Shown: positions 31,101 through 39,682, counted from the stretch's first letter. The stretch is 64,000 nucleotides of DNA from VBAS01 sp963773465 (GCA_963773465.1 CAVZBF010000001.1:372001-436000); one strand, 5' to 3'. The notes: generated from the letters alone by a model not told the origin. Numbers and translations are program-made.

Positions 31101-31284
31101 CTTTTATTTCATATCGCCCATGCTGATCACTGACCGTGCTTTTTGAATTTGCCCTTACGCTAACGGTAACGCCGGCAAGGCCGGCACCATTAACATCTGT
31201 AACAATACCATTGATGGTCTTTGTTTGAGCAAATGCTGCCTGGCACAATCCAAAAAAAAGTAGAATGACATTAAGCTTTCTCAT
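28192..31284 (-). CDS. SusC/RagA-family TonB-dependent outer-membrane receptor
   Basis: A 1030-residue receptor: signal peptide (MRKLNVILLFFGLCQAAFAQ), a CarboxypepD_reg-like domain at residues 22-105 (INGIVTDVNGAGLAGVTVSV), a plug domain with the SusC signature QPLFIVDGIPVSN and ILKGGAATAMYGSRANNGVI, and a large beta-barrel ending in the aromatic SFSLKMNF. It is the first gene of a six-gene minus-strand operon with the SusD, binding protein, permease, ATPase and unknown 457-residue genes. It is energised by TonB-ExbBD for import across the outer membrane. The ligand is inferred to be a metallophore or corrinoid from the ABC partners only. Confidence 0.95.
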   Translation of the reverse strand: MRKLNVILLFFGLCQAAFAQTKTINGIVTDVNGAGLAGVTVSVRANSKSTVSDQHGRYEIKASQGDVLEFSMIGMKREQVTVGTTNEINVRLVPEGISLANVIITAFGRKKEKIKLGYSAQNLGGDELENTGESNIVNALSGKFAGVDITPAGGGAGGGSNIVIRGYSSISGNNQPLFIVDGIPVSNQTDPSNSGGNLADYRDAYTIYRGTNRAIDINQFDIESISILKGGAATAMYGSRANNGVILIKTKSGKKGFDISLLSIVEIAKVGKTPKIQHRFTQGSGGVYSYSNLRKYGPAYADNPVFPAGTIIDLDMNGTVEDVSGKPIPNYSNYYDDFWRTGVTTKNILSFSAGNDKGNLFASVTNIDQRSIIPDDSYKKRSFFIKGDYHPTDRLTVNVSANYIGSDMIVFPTGYRGPAYALSTIFNSVYDINGPWKDGQGNTTFYSKSNFKTTPVWIVKEEKETSNLNRLIGNVGLEYKITRSLDLSYRLGIDNFNEKRKRVRPIGSPFVADGDIYDIYINSRNINSDLFLWGNKNFFNNNLKINYLLGNNIIDEHYDRSYIYGQRLNLRNFNDISNARTVTVTNTIINRRIIGVFAQLDLEYKKFLFMEFSARNDWSSTLPKNHNSYLYPSVSAGLVFSEFIKPVWLDIGKVRASLAKIGNDAHVYSTTNTYYLSNIVAGQSAFSIANVAKNKNIRPEISTSFEMGIDLVLLDELFNVNLTWYKRTTRDQIASATLPGSTGYSSYILNAGTIENKGLEATVSISNILRKKKNWNWDAGFNFTKNRNEVLAIPDGLKEIIIGQSAWFGANILVKPGYSYGSLSGSYYERDANDKLLIGDDGFPIKSTDQKIMGDPNPDWSLNFSNTLSYKNWSLGFLFDTKQGGWLLNESRLAMWSYGSDIDVENIGTKMIFAGIVKSTGAANKKEVTLSEDYYRTKLSFVDEPGMEKASWVRLRNVSLSYRLNPDWLKNIFIKRIMVTASARNLWMSTKYSGVDPESASVLGPGNVQVIDMFGVPGTKSYSFSLKMNF

Positions 31285-31414
31285 TTTGGTTATATTATAT
31301 TAAGAAGGTTAAATCATGTTACAAGAAATGCATCATATCAATAGCCATAGGTCATTAACCGGCCAATGCCTGATAACTATATAAGTAAATAATAGTTTCA
31401 AACACGAAACTTAC

Positions 31415-31440
31415 CCCAACGTTGCTTTTAAAACATTGGG
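31415..31440. promoter_or_regulatory. Hairpin or operator candidate upstream of the importer operon
   Basis: CCCAACGTT (31415-31423) and AACATTGGG (31432-31440) form a 9-bp inverted repeat with one G-T mismatch and an 8-nt spacer, about 130 nt upstream of the SusC start. No T-run follows. It could be a regulator site. I see no cobalamin box or Fur-like GATAATGATAATC motif in this gap (31285-31762), which otherwise holds only AT-rich sequence and an unlikely ORF. Confidence 0.35.
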
Positions 31441-31762
31441 TTGCTACTGATCAGGGGAGGAATTTATAGGGAGGGAAATGCAATTAAATTCACGAGTAAG
31501 ATAAGTGTTTTTTATTTTTTGATTAACGATTTTTTTACTGGGAAATTCAACCCAAAAACAACAAGAGTAAACACAGATCATTTTTTTCTTAAGGGAGACT
31601 GGCAGAGGGAGAATAGTTTATTTTTTTCAAATGAAAAGCATAATAGTTTTTTTAGTATGCTTTTCATTTTTTATTCCTTTTTGTTTATCTGTCCGTTCCC
31701 TTAAGCCGGGTTTTTGCTCGTCCGGAATTTTAATTAAATTTATTTATATAAATACCACTATT

Positions 31763-32038
31763 ATGATACACGAAGAACATCTTCATGAATACATTCACCA
31801 GGCGGGGGAATCCTGCTCCGCATGCGGTGGCAAGGGAACTTTTACTTGTCCCTCCTGCAGTGGCTCCGGAACTTATCGCTGCGATTCCTGCGGCGGTACA
31901 GGTTCTATGAACAGCGCCGATAATTATGCACTTTCCTGTTCCTTCTGCGGCGGCAGCGGAAAAAAGACTTGCCAGGGTTGCAGCGGTTCCGGTACCATCA
32001 ATTGCGGTCGTTGCGGTGGCAGTGGCTGGCAAAGCTGA
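31763..32038 (+). CDS. Small stand-alone DnaJ-type zinc-finger protein with six CxxCxGxG motifs
   Basis: The start is set at ATG 31763 (MIHEEHLHEYIHQAGE); a longer frame from 31631 adds an implausible hydrophobic leader. The 91-residue product carries six motifs of the CxxCxGxG type (CSACGGKG, CPSCSGSG, CDSCGGTG, CSFCGGSG, CQGCSGSG, CGRCGGSG), enough to bind two or three zinc ions in the way of the DnaJ central domain. No J-domain or substrate-binding domain is present. It may act as a zinc-binding or disulfide-related adaptor. It has no operon partners; a repeat tract follows. Confidence 0.82.
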   Translation: MIHEEHLHEYIHQAGESCSACGGKGTFTCPSCSGSGTYRCDSCGGTGSMNSADNYALSCSFCGGSGKKTCQGCSGSGTINCGRCGGSGWQS

Positions 32039-32043
32039 GAAAA

Positions 32044-32084
32044 GGCAATGTGCAATAAGCAATAGGCAATGGACAATAGACAAC
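32044..32084. repeat. CAAT-heptamer low-complexity tract
   Basis: The tract runs GGCAATGTGCAATAAGCAAT, then AGGCAATGGACAATAGACAA: the same 7-8-nt period as the CAATGCT tracts near 525 and 63101 but with different spacers. It lies between the zinc-finger gene and the next minus-strand gene. Confidence 0.5.
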
Positions 32085-32284
32085 GGGCATATCCGGGAAT
32101 GCCAAATGAAAACAAGAGGCACTTATCGAAAGTCAGTTCATGTATTTTCAAGTAACAAATCACGATGATCGTTACGGCAATAATTATCACATTAAAAAAA
32201 TCGGCTTGAACAATGCAAGGAATTAAATGTCCTCGCATGTATGTTATGGAATGAATAAGGGATATAATAGCCCGCAACGAGATA

Positions 32285-32599
32285 TCAATTCATCTTACTG
32301 ATAAACTCTTTTATATTGTAACATATTTCAGTTGCTATTTTCCTGATTTGTTCGTTAGTCAGTGTATATTTTTTAATTGGTCTAAGTATCATTCCGCTGA
32401 ATTCAAGCCAGTCTGCCGAATGATGAAATGAATAATTAACCCAATATTCGGAATCATCGTCAGGCCGTATCAACGCCGAACCAAAACAATTAGCCATAGG
32501 CTCACAATTGGTTCGCATATCTTTAAATCCGATATACATATACCATTTGCCATCCTTGCTGTCTTCTCTTTTAACGATGAAATCTTCCATACTATTCAA
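32285..32599 (-). CDS. Hypothetical 104-residue protein
   Basis: A soluble protein without a signal peptide. It has coding-like composition and a plausible alpha/beta pattern: KWYMYIGFKDMRT, EYWVNYSFHHSADWLEFSG and a C-terminal helix NEQIRKIATEICYNIKEFI. The start could be Met1 or Met4 (MEDFIVKRED). I do not recognise the family, and neighbours give no hint of a role. Confidence 0.6.
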   Translation of the reverse strand: MNSMEDFIVKREDSKDGKWYMYIGFKDMRTNCEPMANCFGSALIRPDDDSEYWVNYSFHHSADWLEFSGMILRPIKKYTLTNEQIRKIATEICYNIKEFISKMN

Positions 32600-32958
32600 T
32601 AATCAATTTTAATTCCGAAAACCATCAGAGACTGCACAATCTTTTAGTTCGGTACATTAATAGCGTTTGCGGAATATTTTTAAACGAAAACGTGATAAAA
32701 CTCCTGCACTACGGGGCGTTAATTCAACAGGGAAAAAACTCCACTTGCGGATCTTCTTATTTTGTATGAATGCCATTGCAAGTTTAAATGAAACTTCATA
32801 CCTGTTTGAGTATTAAAATCATCTATAAGGAGGTGCGCAAGGGGTGTTTGTGATGATGGAGAAGAGAATTTCATTGGTGTTTAACTTTAGAAATTGAGTG
32901 AATGAATAAGGGATAACCTTTTTTGTTTATTCAGCTATTATTCAATTTCTTTGAAATA
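32600..32958. other. 359-bp intergenic region with no recognised feature
   Basis: No ORF above 20 residues is convincing. An AGGAGG string at 32828-32833 is followed only by frames that stop within 14 codons. No terminator stem or consensus promoter is clear. Confidence 0.4.
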
Positions 32959-34239
32959 ATGGCAAGGAAAGAAACCTGGATCATCGTTTTGCTGGCTGCT
33001 ATCAATTTTACCCATATTCTTGATTTTATGATCATGATGCCGTTGGGTAATTACCTGATGCCTTTCTTTGATATTACTCCCAGGGAATTCAGTTTTCTTG
33101 TTGGCGCTTATCCTATCACTGCTTTTGTTTCGGGCTTCGCTGCCGCATTTTTTGTCGATCGCCACGACAGAAAAAAAGTACTTGTGTTTGCATACATTGG
33201 TTTTTTAATAGGAACACTTGCGTGCGGAACATCTAGCACCTATGGCTTATTATTGGCCTCAAGAATATTGACCGGTTTATTCGGAGGACTTATCGGGGCG
33301 CAGGTGTTGTCTATTGTTGCTGATCTGTTCGGATATGAAAGAAGAGGAGCAGCCATGGGCGCCGTGATGAGTTCATTCGCTATTGCGTCCACTATCGGTG
33401 TTCCTCTTGCGTTATATCTTGCAAATATCTTCAGTTGGCATGCTCCTTTTATTTTTGTTGTTGCAATCGGAATGGCAATTGTTTTGCTGGTAATAAAATT
33501 TATACCAACCATGGATGGTCATATCCGGGAAAAAGATGGTACGAGGCACAGATTTCACGTGCTATTGAGTGTAGTAAGAAGCCGTGAGCAAAGTCTTGCA
33601 TTGGTTTTTTCGGCATTAGTAATGATGGGACATTTCCTCATCATTCCTTTTATCAATCCTTATCTTGAATTTAATAAACATTATTCAAGAGATATTACGC
33701 CGATTATCTATTTCGTTGGTGGCATTGCATCTTTCTGTGCGGCACTGATACTTGGAAAAATGTCAGATAAAGTAGGTAAGCTTACTGTTTTTTCATGGTC
33801 CGTTCTTTTTTCTTTTGCCATGGTTTGGATAATTACAAATCTTCCTGTTCTTCCATTTTCAATTGTGATATTATTTTTTGCATTTTGGTTCATTGTTGCC
33901 ACCGGTCGTGCCGTTACGGCGCAAGCAATGATAAGTAATGTAGTGAGCCAGGAGCAACGCGGCAGCTTTATGACCTTCAACAGCAGCGTACAACAATTAG
34001 GAACCGGTATCGCTTCATTACTTGCAGGATTTATTGTAACGAAAGATAGTACTGGTAAACTTTATCGATACGAATGGGTTGGTTATATCTCGATTGTTGT
34101 GCTCCTTCTGGGATTGATACTGGGACGGTATTTATTTGCAGGCATGGATAAAACAAAACCTGATAAATTATTGGATGAGTTACCAGGCACCGGGGATATG
34201 GCGGCTAAAGGAATGGTGAATGTTGAAATAAAGAATTGA
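32959..34239 (+). CDS. Major facilitator superfamily transporter (DHA1-like)
   Basis: The start is set at ATG 32959 (MARKETWIIVLLAAINFTHI); the longer frame begins at a TTG. The 426-residue product has about 12 transmembrane helices and the MFS loop signature DRHDRKKVLVFAYIGF between helices 2 and 3, and RILTGLFGGLIGAQVLSIVADLF (motif region of helices 4-5). It resembles drug/arabinose-type DHA1 exporters, so it is a proton-coupled efflux or sugar transporter. Substrate is unknown. The downstream amidohydrolase starts 38 nt after its stop, on the same strand. Confidence 0.9.
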   Translation: MARKETWIIVLLAAINFTHILDFMIMMPLGNYLMPFFDITPREFSFLVGAYPITAFVSGFAAAFFVDRHDRKKVLVFAYIGFLIGTLACGTSSTYGLLLASRILTGLFGGLIGAQVLSIVADLFGYERRGAAMGAVMSSFAIASTIGVPLALYLANIFSWHAPFIFVVAIGMAIVLLVIKFIPTMDGHIREKDGTRHRFHVLLSVVRSREQSLALVFSALVMMGHFLIIPFINPYLEFNKHYSRDITPIIYFVGGIASFCAALILGKMSDKVGKLTVFSWSVLFSFAMVWIITNLPVLPFSIVILFFAFWFIVATGRAVTAQAMISNVVSQEQRGSFMTFNSSVQQLGTGIASLLAGFIVTKDSTGKLYRYEWVGYISIVVLLLGLILGRYLFAGMDKTKPDKLLDELPGTGDMAAKGMVNVEIKN

Positions 34240-34277
34240 AAATTCTGACTTTGCTTTTAAGTATTAAACGAACCATT

Positions 34278-35147
34278 ATGCTTTCTGCGTTGTTGAAATT
34301 TATCGTTCCGTTTTTTTTCTTGTCTGTTTCACTTTCCTGCTCGCAGAAAAAACAAGTAAGGGTTTTTGACGTTCATCTGCACGGTGATCCTGCTCCCGAA
34401 AAACAATTGAGCAATTTAAAAGCAAACGGAGTGTATGCCATTGCGGTCAGCACTTCATGGCCGCAGCAACTAAACTATCAAACCAGTAAAGAACTTGGGA
34501 TATTGAGGGGTTTATTTGTACCATGTCCAAATGGAATCGTTCCTTACAGTAAGCAAAAGTGTTTTGAAGATGGTAAAGAGTGGCCGGATGTTAGCTGGGT
34601 AGAGCAACAAATAAAAGACAAGAAGATAGACTTTATTGGAGAAGTGCTTACGCAATACTATGGCATTTCTTCTTCCGATACAGCTATGTATCCTTATTAT
34701 GCGTTGGCAGAAAAATATGATCTGCCTGTTGGCATTCATACGGGTTCTGCAGGACCAGATCATGGTTGCCCGAACTTTAAAGAGGAAATGGGCAACCCAT
34801 TATTGCTGAAAGCTGCACTTAATAAGTTTCCAAAATTGCGGGTCTGGCTTATGCATGGTGGTGCTCCCTTTATAAAAGAATTCGTTGAACTAATGAAAAC
34901 ATCTCCTGGCTTATATGCAGATATCTCGGTGCTGAATAACCCGCAGATAGTTCCTGCAAAACAATTTGATTCGATTATGCGAAGGTTCATCAACGAAGGT
35001 TTTGAAGACAGGTTGATGTTTGGTTCAGATGACGCCGATATTAAGATGACTATAGCGGCGGTTGAAAATTTAAATTTTTTAACCAGGTCGCAGAAAGAAA
35101 AAATCTTGTATAAGAATGCGGAAACATTTTTTTGGAAGCATGATTAA
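34278..35147 (+). CDS. Amidohydrolase-family (TIM-barrel) lipoprotein
   Basis: The start is set at ATG 34278 rather than the TTG at 34236, giving the lipoprotein signal FIVPFFFLSVSLSC (Cys21). The 289-residue protein has the metal motif HLH at residues 33-35 (FDVHLHGDPAP), then GIHTGSAGPDHG, LRVWLMHGGAPF and MFGSDDAD, the His/Asp ladder of amidohydrolase-2 enzymes. These hydrolyse or decarboxylate small molecules using a bound metal. Membrane anchoring suggests a periplasmic role. The gene lies between an MFS transporter and a DUF418 protein; no substrate is evident. Confidence 0.88.
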   Translation: MLSALLKFIVPFFFLSVSLSCSQKKQVRVFDVHLHGDPAPEKQLSNLKANGVYAIAVSTSWPQQLNYQTSKELGILRGLFVPCPNGIVPYSKQKCFEDGKEWPDVSWVEQQIKDKKIDFIGEVLTQYYGISSSDTAMYPYYALAEKYDLPVGIHTGSAGPDHGCPNFKEEMGNPLLLKAALNKFPKLRVWLMHGGAPFIKEFVELMKTSPGLYADISVLNNPQIVPAKQFDSIMRRFINEGFEDRLMFGSDDADIKMTIAAVENLNFLTRSQKEKILYKNAETFFWKHD

Positions 35148-35176
35148 GAATTATTGTCAACATTTATGCTGAGAAT

Positions 35177-36427
35177 ATGGTAAGTCAAGCGTTACCGGTT
35201 TCACAAAATGAACGAGCTGATATCCTCGATGTGCTCCGTGGCTTTGCATTGTTTGGTGTTCTCTTGGATAATCTTGCCGGTTTTACAGGATGGGGCTTTT
35301 TAAGCCAGCAGGAAAGGGAATCGTTGTCTACATGGCCTGCCGATGGATTGCTGGGTCTGTTTGAATTAACCTTTATAAAAGGAAAATTCTATAGCCTTTT
35401 TTCATTGTTGTTTGGCATTGGCTTCTCAGTTATTTTAAATCGCAGTGAACAAAAAGGGATCAACCCATTAAAATTTTTTTATCGTCGGTTATTCATACTG
35501 ATGTTATTTGGTGCAGCACATTTGTTTTTGCTATGGGAAGGCGACATACTCTTACTATATGGTTTAATTGGCTTATTCCTGCCATTGTTCAGAAAATGCT
35601 CAGACAAAACATTGGTGATTACGGCCATTGCATTGATCGCATCACCAATTTTAATTGATGCAGTAAAGGTGCTATTAGGTATTAGAACCGGGGCATTTCT
35701 TCAAACAATTGCAGAGTCAATAGATAAAAAAACAGGTGTTCCTCCTGAAGAGTTCAGTCAATACTTATACAAAGATGGAAGCGGCTGGCAAGAATGGAGA
35801 GCATGGCAGAGATCAGGTTTTTTTTGGCGATACTCAGACCTTATTGAAAGCAACAGGATACCCAAGGTGCTTGGTATGTTTCTATTTGGATTTTATGCCG
35901 GAAGAAAAATGATGTATATACAACTCGAAAATTATGCCCGGTTATTTAAGTGGTTGCGTCGTTGGGGATTTATAGTTGGAATTCCTGCAGCAATTGCCTG
36001 TACTTATTTTGAAATTTTTGCAATTGAAAAAATGAAACCAGGATTAGCACATATTGGAGCTACTGTTTTTTATGCCTTTAGTGTTGCTCCCTTATGTCTT
36101 GCTTATACATCAGTGATTTGTTTGCACTGGATAAAAAAGAAAAACAATCGTAAATCAAAAATACTTGCTCCAATGGGACGAATGGCACTGACAAACTATT
36201 TAATGCAAACAATACTTGGCGTTACGATTTATTATGGTGTTGGATTTGGTTTAGGTGGACATATCGGGCCAACTCTATACATGCCAATTGGTTTAGCTGT
36301 CTATGCATTTCAGGTTCTTTACAGTAATCTTTGGTTTAAATATTTTAATTACGGGCCTTTTGAATGGATATGGAGAATGCTAACCTACGGGAAACGATTG
36401 AAGATTGTAAAAACAAATAATAGCTGA
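35177..36427 (+). CDS. DUF418-domain membrane protein (YeiB-like)
   Basis: A 416-residue integral membrane protein starting with the typical ERADILDVLRGFALFGVLL. Multiple transmembrane helices are evident, including FIKGKFYSLFSLLFGIGFS and LFILMLFGAAHLFLLWEGDILLLYGLIG, both characteristic of the family. The C-terminal DUF418 region has APMGRMALTNYLMQTILG and YGPFEWIWRMLTYG. The molecular role of these putative transporters or acyltransferase-like proteins is not established. The next gene begins 4 nt downstream. Confidence 0.92.
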   Translation: MVSQALPVSQNERADILDVLRGFALFGVLLDNLAGFTGWGFLSQQERESLSTWPADGLLGLFELTFIKGKFYSLFSLLFGIGFSVILNRSEQKGINPLKFFYRRLFILMLFGAAHLFLLWEGDILLLYGLIGLFLPLFRKCSDKTLVITAIALIASPILIDAVKVLLGIRTGAFLQTIAESIDKKTGVPPEEFSQYLYKDGSGWQEWRAWQRSGFFWRYSDLIESNRIPKVLGMFLFGFYAGRKMMYIQLENYARLFKWLRRWGFIVGIPAAIACTYFEIFAIEKMKPGLAHIGATVFYAFSVAPLCLAYTSVICLHWIKKKNNRKSKILAPMGRMALTNYLMQTILGVTIYYGVGFGLGGHIGPTLYMPIGLAVYAFQVLYSNLWFKYFNYGPFEWIWRMLTYGKRLKIVKTNNS

Positions 36428-36431
36428 TGCA

Positions 36432-36917
36432 ATGAAAATCCTTTTTACATTGTTAATGACGGTTTTTTTTAGTTGTACGGGAAGCGATTCGAAAAAAGCA
36501 AGTGACGTATCCCATCAATCAAACGATAAAATAAAAGAAGAACTGCTTTCATTGGAACGGAAATGGCTTGAAGCCGAGTTTGCCCTCGATACCGCATATA
36601 TATCCACTTTAATAGATTCAACTTTTGTAAGTATTTCAGCAAATCGTGTTTCAAACAAGGAGGATGAATTGAACGGCATGTATGATAATATCAGTGATAT
36701 GCGTAAGGACAGTATTTTTCTTGATTCATTGAAACTGGAAGATCCGGTAGTGAATATATTTGATAATACTGCTGTAGTAACATTCATTGTGCATACTTAT
36801 AAAAAAGAAAGAGGAAATCCAACAGAAAAGAGAACAAGATTTTATGATGTATGGATAAACCGGAACGGCCAATGGAAAGCGGTGTCAGCTCAGGGAACCG
36901 TGGTTAACGATAAATAA
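36432..36917 (+). CDS. NTF2-like (DUF4440-type) lipoprotein
   Basis: A 161-residue protein with a lipoprotein signal (MKILFTLLMTVFFSC, Cys15) and an SnoaL/DUF4440-like fold: LLSLERKWLEAEFALDTAYI, then TFVSISANRVSNKEDEL, then VVTFIVHTYKKE and a final ARG-rich strand with VWINRNGQWKAVSAQGT. Such folds bind small ligands; no catalytic residue can be assigned. It starts 4 nt after the DUF418 gene, so the two are probably co-transcribed. Confidence 0.85.
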   Translation: MKILFTLLMTVFFSCTGSDSKKASDVSHQSNDKIKEELLSLERKWLEAEFALDTAYISTLIDSTFVSISANRVSNKEDELNGMYDNISDMRKDSIFLDSLKLEDPVVNIFDNTAVVTFIVHTYKKERGNPTEKRTRFYDVWINRNGQWKAVSAQGTVVNDK

Positions 36918-36988
36918 TTAAATCTTATTATGGTAAATGTTTTTTTACCTATTAGCTTTCTTTGTAAATCTCTGCCTGGCCGTTATGT

Positions 36989-37951
36989 TTATTGCGGCAC
37001 TCTTGTAAATGTCATTGGTTGCTTCCTGTATGCTTTTACAGGCCGGTTATATTGAATTGCCGGATTCCATTTTGGGCTTGACTTAATAATATTAATTGCG
37101 GCCTCATTCAATCTTAATTCGGTGGAAGACCATATCGAAACATCTACCACATTGCCATCTGCATCGATCGCAAAACTTACCATTACCGATCCCCAGAATT
37201 CCCCGTTCCAATAAGCCCTGGGAGCAAGGTTTGTCATCCCTGTACCTACAAAGCTTCCCCATTTTTCTTTACCGCCTTTAAACTCTGCTTCTTTTTCGTA
37301 ATAACAGTTTTTTGATTGCACATTTCCCTTGTCGTCATAGCAGGTAAAACGCATTGCGGAATCTGCTTCATAAAAAACTTCCTGGCAAATGTTTCCGCCT
37401 TTGATATAATAGTTCCACTTGCCTGATTTTTTTCCTTTTATCAATTTACCATATCCACTGGGTGATCCTTCCATCCAAAAACTCTTTTTGTATCCATCCC
37501 CGTTATCATCACAAACGATGGAGTCACTCACCTTGCCCGATTCATACCATTGTATGGACGTTCTTGCTAAAACGCCGTCCTGGTTATAAAAAGATGAGTC
37601 AATTAATTCTTTATTTGCAGACCAACCCAACCATTGCCCTATCTTTTTGTTTTGCCGGTAGAATCCTTTGGAAGATAGTTCTCCATTCTTATGATAATAT
37701 TTGAATGGACCAGTTTTTATTTCCAATGATTTGTCTTCATAGTACCCATCCATTTGCATTTTATCATCTTCTGCATAAAAATCATAGCGATGCCAGGAAC
37801 CTTTTTCCAGGAAAGCAACGGTATAATAGGTTGCGAATTGAGGAATGGTTTCTTTCCGGTCTTTATTATAATAAATTACCAGCGTATCACTTTGTGTAAA
37901 TGTGAACGAAGAATTCATTAATAATAAGATCAGTTGGATAAGCCGTTTCAT
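36989..37951 (-). CDS. TonB C-terminal-like protein with MORN repeats
   Basis: A 320-residue exported protein (signal MKRLIQLILLLMNSSFTFTQ). Residues about 65-210 hold MORN_2-type repeats (GPFKYYHKNGELSSKGFY, IGQWLGWSANKELIDSSFY, SGKWNYYIKGGNICQEVFY). The last 85 residues look like a TonB C-terminal domain (VMVSFAIDADGNVVDVSIW, LNEAAINIIKSSPKWNPA). There is no N-terminal TonB transmembrane/Pro-rich spacer, so it is a TonB-like partner domain rather than a classic TonB. It starts 7 nt after the M14 peptidase stop on the same strand. Confidence 0.85.
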   Translation of the reverse strand: MKRLIQLILLLMNSSFTFTQSDTLVIYYNKDRKETIPQFATYYTVAFLEKGSWHRYDFYAEDDKMQMDGYYEDKSLEIKTGPFKYYHKNGELSSKGFYRQNKKIGQWLGWSANKELIDSSFYNQDGVLARTSIQWYESGKVSDSIVCDDNGDGYKKSFWMEGSPSGYGKLIKGKKSGKWNYYIKGGNICQEVFYEADSAMRFTCYDDKGNVQSKNCYYEKEAEFKGGKEKWGSFVGTGMTNLAPRAYWNGEFWGSVMVSFAIDADGNVVDVSIWSSTELRLNEAAINIIKSSPKWNPAIQYNRPVKAYRKQPMTFTRVPQ

Positions 37952-37957
37952 GTAGAA

Positions 37958-39682
37958 TTATTTTACCCGGTAAACAGGATATCTCAAATAATCAGGTTCC
38001 ACCCATTGAGAATTTTCATACACAAAATTCAATTGTGCTCGTCCATTTTTTGCAAATGCAGTATCAGTTGCTTTTCGTTGATCCAGTTTATTCTTAAGTT
38101 CCGTATTTGTTTTTAAATAATCAGCGGCAATATCTTCAAATGCATAACCGGAGAAACCTTCTTTTTGTCCAAGTATACCGTCAAAGAAATTCCATGCAAA
38201 ATAGGAATCGGCAGCAGCGGGTTCCAATGTTTCAATTAAGAAACGATTGGCCACCTGGTTCATCGGAATATAATAATCTCCTTTTTTGAATTTTAATTTT
38301 TGTATTGAAGTACTCGTCTTTACATCACTATTGATATGATGCATTTCATATTGACGCGCCGCAGTTTTGTAATCATCGATCCGGTAAACTTCAACTTCGA
38401 TCATTGTATCTTTTTTCAGTTGAGTCATTTGTACTTTATTTGCTTTCAGCAGATCGATTACTGTCCACCAGCCTTGAGGAATGATATAGGCCTTTGGCTT
38501 TTGAATAACCGTCGATGGCTTGTAGCTATTATAAAAAGGAATTTCCTTTTCATAAGGTTTTGTTCTGTCATAAAATAATCTTGGTTGCCCGGATATTTCA
38601 CTTGGTTTGCGGCTTGCTGTATATCCTTTGTAAATTCTTTTGTCAGATTTCGTACGATCAAGTGTCCAGGCAATAGGAAACTCAATCGCGGATTTCACGG
38701 ATTGTTTAGTTTGATTACGCAGATTCTTTATCTGTTCACTGTTCCTGCTGGTAAAATCAATAAAGCTTTTCATCAATTCATAAGTTGCTTTTACTCTTTG
38801 ATCATACGGTTTCAGCATATGCGTTTCTGCAACAAAAGAAAATGTGTGCCAAAGAGCGGCATAACCGCTGCTATATCGCGGGCCTTCAAAAAATTCGGGC
38901 CAGCCATTATCAGGCGAATCTCCAAATGCATTTACATACGGAATGAGATCATAACCTTTCTCCTTCATGCTTGCATATAGTCCGGGTTCGAATTCCTGGT
39001 TCATGAACCCACCCATTGCACCACCAAGCTTGCTGTGTTGTGTGCAGATCAAGGTCATCACATGCTGGTAATCGGCGCCATTGCTTACATGGTTATCGAG
39101 AAAAACATCGGGATCGGTTAAATGAAATATTTCAGCAAATGCTCTTGCTTCTTTTGAATCGCATTTTATAAAATCCCTGTTGAGATCAAGATTCTGGCTA
39201 TTACCACGAAAACCAAATTCTTCAGGACCATTCTGATCAACACGGTAGTTGGCGCTGCGGTTCAAACAGCCGCCGATATTATAAACCGGAATGATGGCAA
39301 GAACAATATTATCCGGCAGTTTAATTTTATTGGCTACGATATCTCTTGCCAATAACATGCTTGCATCGATTCCATCAGGTTCGCCGGGATGAATACCATT
39401 GTTTACCAGGATTACTCTTTTGTTATTTTTCCTTATGTTGTCAAAATTGTGATCACCGTTATTCGCCACAACCACTAAATGCAAAGGATAACCTGCATCT
39501 GTCATTCCCATCGTCAACATTTTCACTTTGCCTGATTGAGCATCGAGCTTTTGCCACCAATCGATCGCTTCATAATAAGTTGGAGTTTTTGTGCCATTGC
39601 TTTTTTCAAATACTGTTGTGATATTTTGCGCAGTAAGAAGATGAATAGACAATAAACCAATACCTGTAAACAGTTTTTTCAT
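37958..39682 (-). CDS. M14 family zinc carboxypeptidase
   Basis: A 574-residue protein with a signal peptide (MKKLFTGIGLLSIHLLTAQ). The zinc motif is HPGEPDG (His98, Glu101), with the second zinc histidine in LDNHVSNGADY and the substrate loop LDLNRDF. This is the family of large exported M14 peptidases of Bacteroidota, which trim C-terminal residues or cleave peptidoglycan peptides. It is read from the minus strand and is followed after 6 nt by the MORN/TonB gene, so the two probably form one operon. A bidirectional terminator separates it from rpsT. Confidence 0.92.
   Translation of the reverse strand: MKKLFTGIGLLSIHLLTAQNITTVFEKSNGTKTPTYYEAIDWWQKLDAQSGKVKMLTMGMTDAGYPLHLVVVANNGDHNFDNIRKNNKRVILVNNGIHPGEPDGIDASMLLARDIVANKIKLPDNIVLAIIPVYNIGGCLNRSANYRVDQNGPEEFGFRGNSQNLDLNRDFIKCDSKEARAFAEIFHLTDPDVFLDNHVSNGADYQHVMTLICTQHSKLGGAMGGFMNQEFEPGLYASMKEKGYDLIPYVNAFGDSPDNGWPEFFEGPRYSSGYAALWHTFSFVAETHMLKPYDQRVKATYELMKSFIDFTSRNSEQIKNLRNQTKQSVKSAIEFPIAWTLDRTKSDKRIYKGYTASRKPSEISGQPRLFYDRTKPYEKEIPFYNSYKPSTVIQKPKAYIIPQGWWTVIDLLKANKVQMTQLKKDTMIEVEVYRIDDYKTAARQYEMHHINSDVKTSTSIQKLKFKKGDYYIPMNQVANRFLIETLEPAAADSYFAWNFFDGILGQKEGFSGYAFEDIAADYLKTNTELKNKLDQRKATDTAFAKNGRAQLNFVYENSQWVEPDYLRYPVYRVK

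Noticed and set aside
31285..31440. Cobalamin riboswitch upstream of the importer operon
   Set aside because: No B12-box-like GCCACTG and no multi-stem structure could be recognised on the minus strand.
31441..31704. 87-residue plus-strand ORF before the zinc-finger gene
   Set aside because: Phe/Lys-rich AT-biased composition without motif; start and end fit no gene pattern.
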